Below are positions 1-7,615 of a DNA stretch of 37,024 nt, piece after piece; position 1 is the first letter of the stretch, and each line of letters begins with the position of its first letter. Location: positions 1 through 37,024 of the forward strand of contig JAGVAH010000121.1 in NCBI GenBank assembly GCA_020060385.1. Reading direction: 5' to 3'. The stretch comes from Syntrophobacterales bacterium. Its GTDB lineage: Bacteria; Desulfobacterota; Desulfobaccia; Desulfobaccales; 0-14-0-80-60-11. The notes beneath the pieces are model-generated. The model had not been told where the DNA came from. It was given only the letters and a program-made list of their open reading frames with translations, and made no database searches. A program made the translations under genes and the position numbers.

Positions 1-203
1 CCGCCAAAACCTATAAGCTCTCCAATTCCCGGTATGAGAAGGGAATCGACATCTACCTGAATGTGCTGGATGCCCAACGCTCCCTCTACTCCGCCCAGCA
101 GGGACTCATCGCCATCCGCCTGGCGAAGCTGGCCAATCAGGTGCGCCTCTATGCCGTGCTGGGCGGGGGTGCCGACTCCAGCACGCCACCGGCAGGAGGG
201 TAA
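1..203 (+). CDS. RND efflux outer-membrane protein (TolC/NodT-like), 3' end only
   Basis: Only the last 66 codons are in the window (first full codon at 3, TAA at 201-203). The visible residues include RYEKGIDIYLNVLDAQRSLY and a following QVRLYAVLGGG, the typical C-terminal helix and end of outer-membrane factors of tripartite RND efflux pumps (OprM/NodT type). Such proteins form the outer-membrane exit duct and pair with an inner-membrane RND pump and a periplasmic adaptor, which would lie upstream of this window. The short low-complexity tail after the GGG is usual. A possible terminator follows at 236. The family is clear; the substrate cannot be told. Confidence 0.85.
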   Translation, partial: AKTYKLSNSRYEKGIDIYLNVLDAQRSLYSAQQGLIAIRLAKLANQVRLYAVLGGGADSSTPPAGG

Positions 204-235
204 GGTAGGGTGACGATCAGAAGCATTGGGGAGTA

Positions 236-265
236 GCCGCAGGCCTCAGGCCGCGGCCTGATTTT
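236..265 (+). terminator. Possible rho-independent terminator of the efflux gene
   Basis: GCCGC-a-GGCC, loop TCA, GGCC-GCGGC forms a 9-bp GC-rich stem with one bulged A (236-257), followed by CTGATTTT. The T tract is short, so efficiency is uncertain, but the position 33 bases after the stop fits. Confidence 0.5.
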
Positions 266-431
266 ACGTGGAGGACGATCACTAAGCTTGGCCGCCGCAT
301 CGAGGCGAATCTTTTACCTTGCTAAAAAAATTATTAACTGCGCGCCGGGTTTGGGACCTTTTCAGGTTTTATTAATAAGGGCTGGATTCCGGTGGAACAG
401 CTTGAATAAATAAATAAAGGAAAAAAGGATC

Positions 432-881
432 ATGAGAAAGTTCTACATGTTGATTGGTGTGGTCGCCATCCTGAGTCTCATGCTCATAAACGTATCTTGG
501 GCCCAGCAAGGTAGAGGGGCTGGCCGCGGCATGGGGGCAGGAAGTGGCCGGATGTATAATCCCCAAACCGTGGAGACCCTCACTGGCGAAGTGGTGAGCG
601 TGGAGTCCATCCCGGGACAGGGAGGAGGAAGGTCATCTGGGGTCCATTTGACGCTGAAGACCGATAAGGAGACGATTCCTGTCCACCTCGGGCCCAGTTG
701 GTACATGGATAAGCAAAACTTTCAAATTGGGGTCAAGGATAAAGTGGAAGTCACCGGCTCCAGAGTGTCTTTTGCAGGTAAGCCAACCATCATTGCCGGG
801 GAAGTGAAAAAAGGAGATAAGGTCCTGAAATTAAGGGATCAATCCGGCATCCCGCTCTGGGCCGGTCAGAGACGGCGCTAA
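432..881 (+). CDS. Small secreted protein, OB-fold-like, unknown function
   Basis: 149 aa. The first 24 residues form a Sec signal peptide (MRK, hydrophobic core to about residue 23, then VSWA-QQ as a likely cleavage site). A Gly/Arg/Met-rich stretch follows (about residues 27-41), then a compact domain with alternating short beta strands (TLTGEVVSVESIPG, VHLTLKTD, IPVHLGPSW, DKVEVTGSRV) resembling small periplasmic OB-fold proteins. The ATG at 432 has a purine-rich AAGGAAAAAAGG leader. It appears to be a single-gene unit between two hairpins. The exact function is not recognised; a binding role in the periplasm is only a guess from the fold-like pattern. Confidence 0.75.
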   Translation: MRKFYMLIGVVAILSLMLINVSWAQQGRGAGRGMGAGSGRMYNPQTVETLTGEVVSVESIPGQGGGRSSGVHLTLKTDKETIPVHLGPSWYMDKQNFQIGVKDKVEVTGSRVSFAGKPTIIAGEVKKGDKVLKLRDQSGIPLWAGQRRR

Positions 882-894
882 ACCTTAACTCACC

Positions 895-930
895 GGGAAA
901 GGCGGTCAGGTGGCCGCCTTCCCTGTTAAT
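895..930 (+). terminator. Hairpin terminator after the secreted-protein gene
   Basis: GGGAAAGGCGG (895-905) pairs with CCGCCTTCCC (914-923) with one extra A, loop of 8, then TGTTAATT. It lies 14 bases after the stop at 881. Confidence 0.5.
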
Positions 931-1045
931 TCGCGAAACGGCCACCAGGCGCTTCCAGCTTGCCCACCATCTCCCTTGACACCTGCCCGGGAAAAATCCA
1001 AGCATGATTTGATAATCGACAGTTGTCTTCCTGAAGCGCGGGCAT

Positions 1046-1080
1046 AAAAAAGGCGGGAGGAAGATCCTCCCGCCTCTTTA
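1046..1080 (-). terminator. Rho-independent terminator of the rpoD-dksA unit
   Basis: A perfect 10-bp stem (GGCGGGAGGA at 1052-1061 with TCCTCCCGCC at 1065-1074, loop AGA) is followed on the minus strand by six T (plus-strand A run 1046-1051). On the plus strand the stem is followed by TCTTTA, so it may also act weakly the other way. Confidence 0.85.
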
Positions 1081-1099
1081 AGGTCGGTGTAAGGTTCGG

Positions 1100-1486
1100 T
1101 TAACGGGCGGTGGCTTTGGCCAGCTTTTCCCGCATCTGCTGACAGTTGCGGCATAACGGGGTTTCCGGCATAATTTCCAGCCGCCGGGGCTCAATGGCCA
1201 GGCCGCAGTTTTCGCAGAGGCCGTAGTTGCCGCTTTCCAGTCTTAGTAAGGCCTCTTCAATGGCCTCCAGTTCCTGGCGTTTGGGCCCTAAAAGAGAGAG
1301 CTGCGTTTCCGCCAACAGGCTGACGGAGGCCTGATCCTCCTCATCCCGGGCGGTGGCCAGCATCTCCTGATAACCATCGCCGATGCTGCTCTTGAGCTGC
1401 TGTTTCACCTCCTGCCAGAGGCGCTGTTTCCGAGCCACCAGCCGGTCTTTTACTTCTGCTTGTCTTTCGGCACTCAGTCCTGCCAT
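1100..1486 (-). CDS. dksA: DksA/TraR-family zinc-finger transcription factor
   Basis: 128 aa. Residues about 5-75 are predicted as a helical coiled coil. Its tip carries D48-E-E-D51-Q-A53, matching the DxxDxA tip motif that DksA inserts into the RNA polymerase secondary channel. A C4 zinc finger follows (C-x2-C-x17-C-x2-C, within CENCG...LCRNC). Known family members act with ppGpp to reset promoter choice in starvation; here that is inferred from the intact tip and finger. Start ATG at 1484-1486 has a strong GGGAGGATGAAGA leader. The gene lies 57 bases downstream of rpoD on the same strand and is closed by the hairpin at 1052, so the two are probably one transcript. It is a little shorter than E. 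coli DksA (151 aa) and could be called a TraR/DksA paralogue. Confidence 0.88.
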   Translation of the reverse strand: MAGLSAERQAEVKDRLVARKQRLWQEVKQQLKSSIGDGYQEMLATARDEEDQASVSLLAETQLSLLGPKRQELEAIEEALLRLESGNYGLCENCGLAIEPRRLEIMPETPLCRNCQQMREKLAKATAR

Positions 1487-1543
1487 TCTTCATCCTCCCC
1501 CTGAATCATCTTCAGGGTTACAGGGCTGGGCTCGGCCCAGGTA

Positions 1544-2836
1544 TTATTCCAGGAAATCCTCCAGAGCCGCTTTGCGGGTGGGGTGTTTGAGACGTTTCAG
1601 GGCTTTTTTCTCGATCTGGCGGATGCGCTCCCGGGAGACCTTAAAGGCCCGCCCGATCTCCTCCAGGGTATGCTCCACTTCCTCCCCGACACCGAAGCGC
1701 ATCTTCATGATCTTCTCTTCCCGTTGGGTCAGAGTGGTGAGGATGGTGCCGGTCTTTTCCGTGAGTTGCGACTCCAAAATGGCTTCGTAGGGGGAGGTCG
1801 CCTTGTCATTGCGGATAAAGTCCCCCAGCCGGTCCCCTTCGTCTCCCACCGGGGTCTCCAGGGAAATCAGTTCATCGGACAGGTTGGTGACCATGAGGAT
1901 CTTGTCCTCGGGCACCCCGGAACGCGCGGCGATCTCCTTGAGATTCGGTTCCCGGCCCAATTCCTTCAACAGGTCATAAAAGGCCCGGTAGCAGCGGTTG
2001 CGGATCTCCTGGAGATGCACGGGGATGCGGATAGTCCGGGTCTTGTCATAGATGGCCCGGGTGATGGTCTGCCGGATCCACCAGGACGCAAAGGTGCTCA
2101 GGCGGTAGCCGGTGGTATAATCATACCGGGTCACGGCCTTCATCAGCCCCAAGTTGCCTTCCTGGATGAGGTCGGAAAAACTCAAACCCCGGTGCAGGTA
2201 CTTTTTGGCGATGGACACCACCAGGCGCAGATTCGCCTTGATCATCTGATCCCGGGCCCGGGTCACTTCGGATTCCAGGTCTTGGATGCTGTGGGCCAGT
2301 TCCTTGATTTCCGTGGCCTCGGGATGATGCTTTTCAATCCAAAACAGCTTTTTATGGATATCCTTAAAGAGCTTTTCCTTGGCCTGCGCGCTCTTTTCCG
2401 GGGCCTGGAACCAGTCGTAGATCTTCTTTTGCAGGTAACCGATCTCTTCCAGTTCGGACTCCACCGCGGAGACCAGTTTGAAAATGGCCTCCTGGCCTTC
2501 CTTGATAATGCGGCCCAGGTTGCGTTCTTCTTCCGGAGAAAGGATGGAATACCGCAGCATTTCCCGGAAATAGGCGGCTACCAGGCCCTCATGTTCAGGG
2601 ATCTCCTGGGCTTCCAGGCTGTCATCCAGGTCCTCCTCCGCTTCTTCCCCCAGGTTCAGGGGGCTCGGAGACAGTTCCCCTTCCAGACCGTCTTCCGGCA
2701 AAACCTCGTAGTTTTCCGGGAAGCCTAACGATTCATCCTCCTCTTCAGGGATGAGCAGATGGAACTGGTCATAGGGAATGATCTGATCATTCCCCCCGCC
2801 AAAGTTAAGGATTTTTTTAAAGTATTCTTTTTCCAT
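1544..2836 (-). CDS. rpoD: RNA polymerase sigma-70 factor (RpoD-type)
   Basis: 430 aa from the ATG at 2836; a TTG 30 bases upstream is in frame but would sit almost on the predicted transcript start, so the ATG is preferred. After an acidic N-terminal stretch come region 1.2, a short helical spacer, region 2 (IKANLRLVVSIAKKYLHRG, DLIQEGNLGLMKAV, STFASWWIRQTITRAI), region 3, and region 4 with LTQREEKIMKMRFG and the helix-turn-helix SRERIRQIEKKALKRLKHP. Group-1 sigmas recognise TTGACA/TATAAT promoters. It is shorter than E. coli RpoD (613 aa) and lacks an obvious region 1.1, so a group-2 paralogue is possible. dnaG, the usual upstream partner of rpoD, is absent; an HD-domain gene is divergent instead. 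Confidence 0.92.
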   Translation of the reverse strand: MEKEYFKKILNFGGGNDQIIPYDQFHLLIPEEEDESLGFPENYEVLPEDGLEGELSPSPLNLGEEAEEDLDDSLEAQEIPEHEGLVAAYFREMLRYSILSPEEERNLGRIIKEGQEAIFKLVSAVESELEEIGYLQKKIYDWFQAPEKSAQAKEKLFKDIHKKLFWIEKHHPEATEIKELAHSIQDLESEVTRARDQMIKANLRLVVSIAKKYLHRGLSFSDLIQEGNLGLMKAVTRYDYTTGYRLSTFASWWIRQTITRAIYDKTRTIRIPVHLQEIRNRCYRAFYDLLKELGREPNLKEIAARSGVPEDKILMVTNLSDELISLETPVGDEGDRLGDFIRNDKATSPYEAILESQLTEKTGTILTTLTQREEKIMKMRFGVGEEVEHTLEEIGRAFKVSRERIRQIEKKALKRLKHPTRKAALEDFLE

Positions 2837-2879
2837 TGAAATCTTGTTCCTATGGCTTCTGGCCAAAATTTAAACTTCT

Positions 2880-2907
2880 ATTTTACCCTTGCTTAGATTG
2901 TTGTCAA
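2880..2907 (-). promoter_or_regulatory. Sigma-70 promoter for rpoD-dksA
   Basis: Minus strand: TTGACA (plus 2902-2907), 16-bp spacer, TAAAAT (plus 2880-2885). The predicted start is near 2873, giving a leader of about 37 bases to the ATG at 2836. The sigma gene may therefore read its own promoter class. Confidence 0.75.
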
Positions 2908-3086
2908 GAAAAAATGTTAATTTATTTTTTCTCAATAACCGATCTCCTGCAGGTTCTATCGGCAATTTTTTCAATGATTTGAATATAATTACGCCTTGTG
3001 ACCTTGTCAAGGGAGCCCCCACACAACTCTTGACCCCCGGCCCCGCCCCGGAGTATCATGGTTCCAGCCATTTTGGGGGGAAGGCC

Positions 3087-4097
3087 GTGGCCCACCACTT
3101 CATTACCGACCTTACGGAAGGGGAGACCCTCCAACAGTGTTTTCTGGTCCGCCGGGTGGAGACCCGCACCGATAAAGCCGGCAAACCCTTCCTGGCCATG
3201 GTCCTGGGGGATAAGACCGGAGAGATCCCGGCCCGGGTCTGGAGTGATGTCCTGGCCAAGTGTCCCGGTCCCTTCGCAGCCGGCGATTACGTGGGCGTCA
3301 AGGCCCAGGTGAGCAGCTACCAGGGGGAGATGCAGCTCACCATCCAGTACATCAATACCCTGGAGGCCCTGCGGCAGATGGGCCGGGAACCCAAGGATTG
3401 CGACCCGGACCTCCTGCACCGGGCCACTCCTTATGACCGCCAGGAATTATGGCGGGAGCTCTGGGAACTGGCGGAGGCCCACCTTCAGCCCCCTTTAAAA
3501 GACCTGGTGTTGGCCCTGCTTAAAAAAAACCAGGAAGAACTCCTGGTCTGCCCCGCGGCCCGGGTCTATCACCACCCCTACCTGGGGGGGCTCCTGGAGC
3601 ACACCTGGTCCGTGGCCCGCCTGGCCCGCCTGTTTCTCACCATTTATCCCGACCTGAATGCCGACCTGGTCCTGGCCGGGGCCATCCTCCATGACCTGGG
3701 GAAGGTCAAGGAACTGGCCAACCCCCAGGCCCCGGAGATCACCGTCCCCGGCGCGCTCCTTGGCCACATCGTCCTGGGCTGGGAAATGGTGCGGGAGGAG
3801 GCCCGGGCCCAAGACTTCCCCGACGGGGCCTTGCTCCTGGAACTGGAGCACATCGTCCTCTCCCACCACGGCAGCCAGGAATTCGGCTCCCCCGTCCCCC
3901 CCAAGACCCGGGAAGCCATGCTGGTCTATTATCTGGATGATCTGGACGCCAAACTGAAGATGATGGACATGCACCTGGAGAGCGATAACACCCCGGGCGA
4001 TTTCACCAGTTACCACCGGGTCCTGCAGCGGGGCCTCTACAAGGGGGGAGAGCGTCTGGAAGAAGAAGAAGCGCCCCCGGCAAAATCCGAAAAATAA
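3087..4097 (+). CDS. OB-fold/HD-domain protein, YhaM-type 3'-5' exoribonuclease-like
   Basis: 336 aa from GTG at 3087, chosen because GGGGGGAAGG lies six bases upstream and homologous proteins start near FITDLTEGE. The frame is open for 66 codons further upstream, but that stretch looks non-coding. Domains: an N-terminal OB-fold (FLAMVLGDKTGEIPARVW, about residues 30-90), then an HD domain with HHPYLGGLLEHT, the metal-binding HDLGK, and a later SHHGS. This order is that of the YhaM family, metal-dependent exonucleases that trim RNA or single-stranded DNA from the 3' end. The C-terminus is a short Glu/Lys-rich tail. It is divergent from rpoD. The catalytic HD residues are all present; the nucleic-acid substrate is inferred from the family only. 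Confidence 0.85.
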   Translation: MAHHFITDLTEGETLQQCFLVRRVETRTDKAGKPFLAMVLGDKTGEIPARVWSDVLAKCPGPFAAGDYVGVKAQVSSYQGEMQLTIQYINTLEALRQMGREPKDCDPDLLHRATPYDRQELWRELWELAEAHLQPPLKDLVLALLKKNQEELLVCPAARVYHHPYLGGLLEHTWSVARLARLFLTIYPDLNADLVLAGAILHDLGKVKELANPQAPEITVPGALLGHIVLGWEMVREEARAQDFPDGALLLELEHIVLSHHGSQEFGSPVPPKTREAMLVYYLDDLDAKLKMMDMHLESDNTPGDFTSYHRVLQRGLYKGGERLEEEEAPPAKSEK

Positions 4098-4121
4098 CTA
4101 AGATTTCCCCCCCTTAGGACC

Positions 4122-4149
4122 TTGACATCCCCGAAATCAGTCTTATTGT
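4122..4149 (+). promoter_or_regulatory. Possible promoter for the universal stress protein gene
   Basis: TTGACA at 4122-4127, 16-bp spacer, TATTGT at 4144-4149 (4 of 6 to the -10 consensus). It lies 77 bases before the start at 4226. The -10 match is weak. Confidence 0.4.
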
Positions 4150-4225
4150 AATTTTAAGTACAAGGCGAGGCTGCACGCGGTATTAAGGGCTGGCCCGCGC
4201 AAGCTATTCCACAAAGGAGGGCAAT

Positions 4226-4705
4226 ATGTTTTCCAAAATTTTGGTACCGTTGGATGGTTCTGAACTGGCTGCCAAGGTCCTCCCCCAAGTCATAGAACTG
4301 GCCAAGACCTTCAAAGCCCAGGTGACTGTGGTTCATGTTTGCTACACTCCCGCCATCGGCGAAACCACCCCTGGGACCATGAAAGCCGCGGCCGCGGCTG
4401 AGGATAAGTGGTGCGCCACTTTTCTGGGGAAAGTCGCCGGCGATCTCCAGGCCCAGGGAGTGGATGTCAAGTCTGAATGCCTGGAAGGAGTGCCCGCCCG
4501 GGAAATCATCGCTTATGCGGACAAAAACAATATGGATCTCATCGCCATGGCCACCCACGGCAGGGGCGAAGTGGCCTGGGTCCTGGGGAGTACCGCGGAA
4601 AAGGTGGTTTCCCATGCCACCGTGCCGGTGTTGCTCTTCAGGGTGATCGAGATCAAACCGCCCTTGATGAAGGAAGTTTATTCCGCGGTGCCTGGCGTAG
4701 GTTAA
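4226..4705 (+). CDS. Universal stress protein UspA family
   Basis: 159 aa, single Usp domain. It begins with the standard MFSKILVPLDGSELA strand-loop, and near the C-terminus has MATHGRGEVAWVLGST followed by AEKVVSHATVPVLL, the ATP-binding region of the MJ0577 subgroup. The spacing is one residue shorter than the textbook G-x2-G-x9-G(S/T) pattern and the first Gly is Ala, so ATP binding is likely but not certain. Usp proteins are cytoplasmic and help survival during growth arrest. The start ATG has a strong AAAGGAGGGCAAT leader. It stands alone, convergent with the STAS-domain gene to the right. Confidence 0.9.
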   Translation: MFSKILVPLDGSELAAKVLPQVIELAKTFKAQVTVVHVCYTPAIGETTPGTMKAAAAAEDKWCATFLGKVAGDLQAQGVDVKSECLEGVPAREIIAYADKNNMDLIAMATHGRGEVAWVLGSTAEKVVSHATVPVLLFRVIEIKPPLMKEVYSAVPGVG

Positions 4706-4878
4706 TAGTTCTACACCTGCCGTGGGCTGAAAAAATGGGGGGACCGCCGGGTCAAGGCCTGGGAGGTCCCTCTTGTAATTTTCCCCGGGAGTTGTTTTCT
4801 ATAAAAACCTTGGCCCCAGGAGGCGGAATCCCTTGGGCCCTTAACTGGGTAGCTCCCTCCCCTGCCTATCCTGGGTTT

Positions 4879-5241
4879 TTAAGCCTTGATCCACTCCCAG
4901 GCCGCGTCCAGTTGCTCCCCGGGAAAGGTCTTGACCTCCCCTTGCATGACGTGGGCGAACATAGTGGTCAGCATCTCGATCCAAAAGGCTGCCCCCACCA
5001 CCGCCGTTTTCTCCAGATCGTCTTTGTGCTTCAGGAAAAACTTGGCGTCGTCCACCATGGCGCCCATTTCCATCCCGGAAAAATCCTCGTCCAGGTAGCA
5101 AAGGAACCGGGCCTTGCCATGCTTATTGATCAACTCCTCCAGCTTCGGAATCATGACCTCCTCATAGTCCTTGCTGGTGAGATTGCCGGAAACCTGAATC
5201 CCCAGGGTGTTGCCGTCACTGCCGGGCAGAACTTTGACCAT
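4879..5241 (-). CDS. STAS/SEC14-type (SpoIIAA-like, PF11964) protein
   Basis: 120 aa, one domain. The sequence starts with MVKVLPGSDGNTLGIQVSG, and the middle contains FLCYLDEDFSGMEMGAMVDD; these patterns belong to the SpoIIAA-like/DUF3478 family, which has an STAS-like fold. Conserved Trp/Phe positions near the end (AAFWIEMLTTMF, AAWEWIKA) also fit. Cytoplasmic, no signal or membrane segment. Family members have been linked to lipid or small-ligand binding, but no catalytic role is established. Start ATG at 5239-5241 has an ideal AGGAGGTG leader. Its C-terminus faces the stress-protein gene and it follows aconitase on the same strand with a repeat hairpin between, so it may be read from the same transcript. 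Confidence 0.82.
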   Translation of the reverse strand: MVKVLPGSDGNTLGIQVSGNLTSKDYEEVMIPKLEELINKHGKARFLCYLDEDFSGMEMGAMVDDAKFFLKHKDDLEKTAVVGAAFWIEMLTTMFAHVMQGEVKTFPGEQLDAAWEWIKA

Positions 5242-5294
5242 GAGACACCTCCTGTTTTAAGGTTAGTCAAAAAGAGGAATTATTCCCTTCTTCT

Positions 5295-5345
5295 TCTCAC
5301 GGAGAGACGCAAAGTTTCATAATTGCTTTGCGTCTTTACGTGAGA
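5295..5345. repeat. Palindromic intergenic hairpin (GACGCAAAG type)
   Basis: TCTCACG (5295-5301) pairs with CGTGAGA (5339-5345) and AGACGCAAAG (5305-5314) with CTTTGCGTCT (5326-5335), with a 3x3 internal loop and an 11-base terminal loop. It sits just after the aconitase stop. No T run follows on either strand, so it is better called a dispersed palindromic repeat or mRNA 3' stabiliser than a terminator. Confidence 0.7.
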
Positions 5346-5350
5346 CCTCT

Positions 5351-7276
5351 TCAGCTTTTCCGGGCTAGATTCAGCGCCCCGCCCACCGCTAGCATCCGCC
5401 GCTGCCGCTCTGAGAGGTCCACCCGCACCCAGATTTGCTGGCCCTCCACCTGCAGGGGTAGGCGCTCCGCGCCCTCCAGGAGAAGTTGGCGCACTCCGGG
5501 CAGGTCCAGGGTCTTCCCCAGGCTCAAGAGGTCGTAATCCTCCGGGTTTTCGAAGGTCAGGGGCAGAATGCCGAAGTTGATGAGATTCGCCAGATGAATG
5601 CGGGCAAAGCTCTTCACCAATTTCACCCGCACCCCCAGGTGGCGGGGGGCCAGGGCCGCGTGCTCCCGGGACGACCCCTGGCCGTAATTTTCGCCGCCGA
5701 TGATGGCCCCTTCCCCCATGCCCTGGACCCGTTGGGGGAAATCCCGGTCCAGCCGGGTAAAGGCAAACTGGCTGATGGCCGGGAGATTGCTCCTGAGCGG
5801 CAAAATCTGGCTGCCCGCGGGCAGGATGTCATCAGTGGTGACATTGTCGCCAGTTTTCAGCCAGACCTCGCCCCGCCAGGACTCCGGCAAACCGGAAAGT
5901 TGGGGAAAGGCCACGATGTTGGGGCCCCGGAGCACCTCCACCTGCCGGCTCTCCGCCGGGGGCAGGGGGGCCGTGAGGCTGCGGCCGTTCACCAGGAAGT
6001 AGCGAGGCGGGGCCACCCGGGGATAATCCCCCAATTTCCGGGGGTCGATGATCTCCCCGGCAATGGCCGCGGCCACCGCGGTCTCCGGGCTGGCCAGATA
6101 GACCTGATCGCCCTTGGTGCCGCTGCGTCCAGGAAAATTCCGGGTAAAGGTGCGCACGCTCACCGCGCCGGTGGCCGGGGCCTGGCCCATGCCGATGCAG
6201 CCCCAGCAGCCCGGGGGCATCACCCGCACCCCGGCCTGCAGCAGCGTCAACAGCGCGCCGGAGAGGTCCAGGTTCTCCAGGACCTGCAGCGACCCGGGAT
6301 TGACCTCCATGGAGACCCGGGGATGCACCCGCCGGTCCTTAAGGGCCCGGGCGATGACCATCAGGTCCCTAAAGGAAGAGTTGGCGCAGGAGCCGATGAG
6401 CACCTGGTCCACCGGGGTCCCCGCCACTTCCTGTACCCGGGTCACGTGGTCCGGGGAGCCGGGCCCGGCCATGAGGGGCTCTAAGCTCCCCAGATCAATC
6501 GTCTCCACCGCGGCGTAGGCAGGCCGCCCCTGGGCCTTCAGTGGCCGGTAATCCTCGGCCCGCCCCTGGAGGCTCAAAAAGCGCCGGGTCTGGGCGTCCC
6601 CGGGGAAGACGGAGGTGGTGGCCCCCAGTTCCGTGCCCATGTTGGTGATGGAGGCCCGCTCCGGCACCGTTAAATAACGGAGGCCCGGGCCGAAAAATTC
6701 CAGGATCTTGCCCCGGCCGCCTTTCACTGAAAGACGCCGTAGTAGTTCCAAGATCACGTCCTTGGCCGAGACCCAGGGCTGGAAGCGCCCCTCCAGGCGG
6801 ACGCCGATGACCTCCGGCATCACCAGGTAGAAGGGCTGCCCGGCCATGGCCAAGGCCACGTCCAGCCCCCCGGCCCCGAAGGAAAGCATGCCCGCGCCCC
6901 CGGCGGTGGGGGTGTGGCTGTCCGAGCCGATGAGGGTCTTGCCGGGCGCAGAAAAACGCTCCAGGTGCACCTGATGGCAGATGCCGTTCCCCGGCGGCGA
7001 AAAATACAGGCCGTATTTGGCGGCAATGGTCTTCAAAAAGCGGTGGTCGTCGGCATTGCGGTAATCCGTCTGCAAGAGGTTGTGGTCCACATAACTCACC
7101 GATAACTCGGTCTGCACCCGCTCCACCCCCATGGCCTCGAACTCCAGATAGGCCAGGGTGCCGGTGGCGTCCTGGGTCAAGGTTTGATCAATCTTCAGGG
7201 CCACCTCCGCGCCGGGGACCAACTCCCCGGATACCAGATGCGCGGCCATGATTTGCTCGACGATGGTTTTGGCCAT
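5351..7276 (-). CDS. Aconitate hydratase, Aquifex-type
   Basis: 641 aa. Converts citrate to isocitrate through cis-aconitate in the TCA cycle. The fold is complete: substrate and catalytic motif GSDSHTPTAGGAGML near residue 115, the three 4Fe-4S ligands C297 (IGSCANSS) and C357/C360 (PGCWGCIG), and the swivel domain with TTDDILPAG and GGENYGQGSSREHAAL. The length and order match the short Aquifex-type aconitase group (about 640-660 aa) rather than the 850-900 aa AcnA/AcnB. Homoaconitase or isopropylmalate dehydratase are alternatives, but no leuD-like partner is nearby and the swivel domain is fused. ATG at 7274-7276 has AAGGAAAG upstream. The 320-bp spacer upstream is filled by repeats. Confidence 0.88.
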   Translation of the reverse strand: MAKTIVEQIMAAHLVSGELVPGAEVALKIDQTLTQDATGTLAYLEFEAMGVERVQTELSVSYVDHNLLQTDYRNADDHRFLKTIAAKYGLYFSPPGNGICHQVHLERFSAPGKTLIGSDSHTPTAGGAGMLSFGAGGLDVALAMAGQPFYLVMPEVIGVRLEGRFQPWVSAKDVILELLRRLSVKGGRGKILEFFGPGLRYLTVPERASITNMGTELGATTSVFPGDAQTRRFLSLQGRAEDYRPLKAQGRPAYAAVETIDLGSLEPLMAGPGSPDHVTRVQEVAGTPVDQVLIGSCANSSFRDLMVIARALKDRRVHPRVSMEVNPGSLQVLENLDLSGALLTLLQAGVRVMPPGCWGCIGMGQAPATGAVSVRTFTRNFPGRSGTKGDQVYLASPETAVAAAIAGEIIDPRKLGDYPRVAPPRYFLVNGRSLTAPLPPAESRQVEVLRGPNIVAFPQLSGLPESWRGEVWLKTGDNVTTDDILPAGSQILPLRSNLPAISQFAFTRLDRDFPQRVQGMGEGAIIGGENYGQGSSREHAALAPRHLGVRVKLVKSFARIHLANLINFGILPLTFENPEDYDLLSLGKTLDLPGVRQLLLEGAERLPLQVEGQQIWVRVDLSERQRRMLAVGGALNLARKS

Positions 7277-7340
7277 AATTCTTTCCTTACCTGGAAATTT
7301 ATAGTTTCTTGAGCGGTCAGTGGCCAGTGCTCGGTTTTCG

Positions 7341-7356
7341 GTTTTCAGCTGAAAAC
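7341..7356. repeat. Perfect 16-bp palindrome
   Basis: GTTTTCAGCTGAAAAC reads the same on both strands. It lies about 65 bases upstream of the aconitase start and could be an operator or part of the repeat cluster that follows. Confidence 0.6.
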
Positions 7357-7361
7357 CTTCT

Positions 7362-7558
7362 TGTCATCCTGAGCTAAGCGAAGGATCTCGTATTGATTAC
7401 TCGGAGCAAGAAGTCATTTGCCTTTGCTGTCATTCTGAGGCCCCGAAGGGGCCGAAAAATCTAGCCCCTTCGCTTTGCTCAGGGTGACAAAAAAGCATTT
7501 TATTTGGTGTCCCGAGTAATAAGAGATTCATCGGTCGCTCCGCTCCCTCAGAATGACA
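7362..7558. repeat. Nested palindromic (MITE-like) repeat
   Basis: The outer arms are 7362-7404 (TGTCATCCTGAGC...TTACTCGG) and 7512-7558 (CCGAGTAATAAGAG...CAGAATGACA), an imperfect inverted repeat. Within its loop sits a second inverted repeat of the same family, 7428-7489 (TGTCATTCTGAGG...CAGGGTGACA), with its own small CCCCGAAGGGG hairpin. The rest of the 320-bp spacer 7277-7597 holds no gene. Confidence 0.8.
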
Positions 7559-7594
7559 GAAAAAACCAATTTAACCAGGGCCTTAATTGTTTTT

Positions 7595-7615
7595 TGATCA
7601 CTGATCACTGATCAC
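7595..7615. repeat. Three tandem TGATCAC units
   Basis: TGATCAC is repeated exactly three times. On the minus strand this supplies the TGA stop (7598-7600) of the acyl-ligase gene. Confidence 0.85.

Noticed and set aside
976-1005. Promoter from TTGACA at 976
   Set aside because: No acceptable -10 at 16-18 bp and nothing on the plus strand to drive.
1583-2728. Plus-strand ORF over rpoD
   Set aside because: Shadow of the sigma factor; repetitive Gly/Leu/Phe content with no domain.
2889-3086. N-terminal extension of the HD-domain protein
   Set aside because: The frame is open but lacks a ribosome site and looks like spacer DNA; the GTG at 3087 has a strong one and fits the family start.
4740-4770. 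Terminator between the stress-protein and STAS genes
   Set aside because: GGGACC/GGTCCC stem is short with a large bulged loop and a poor T tract.
7595-7615. CRISPR-like array
   Set aside because: Three 7-base units directly abutting with no spacers; no cas genes in the window.
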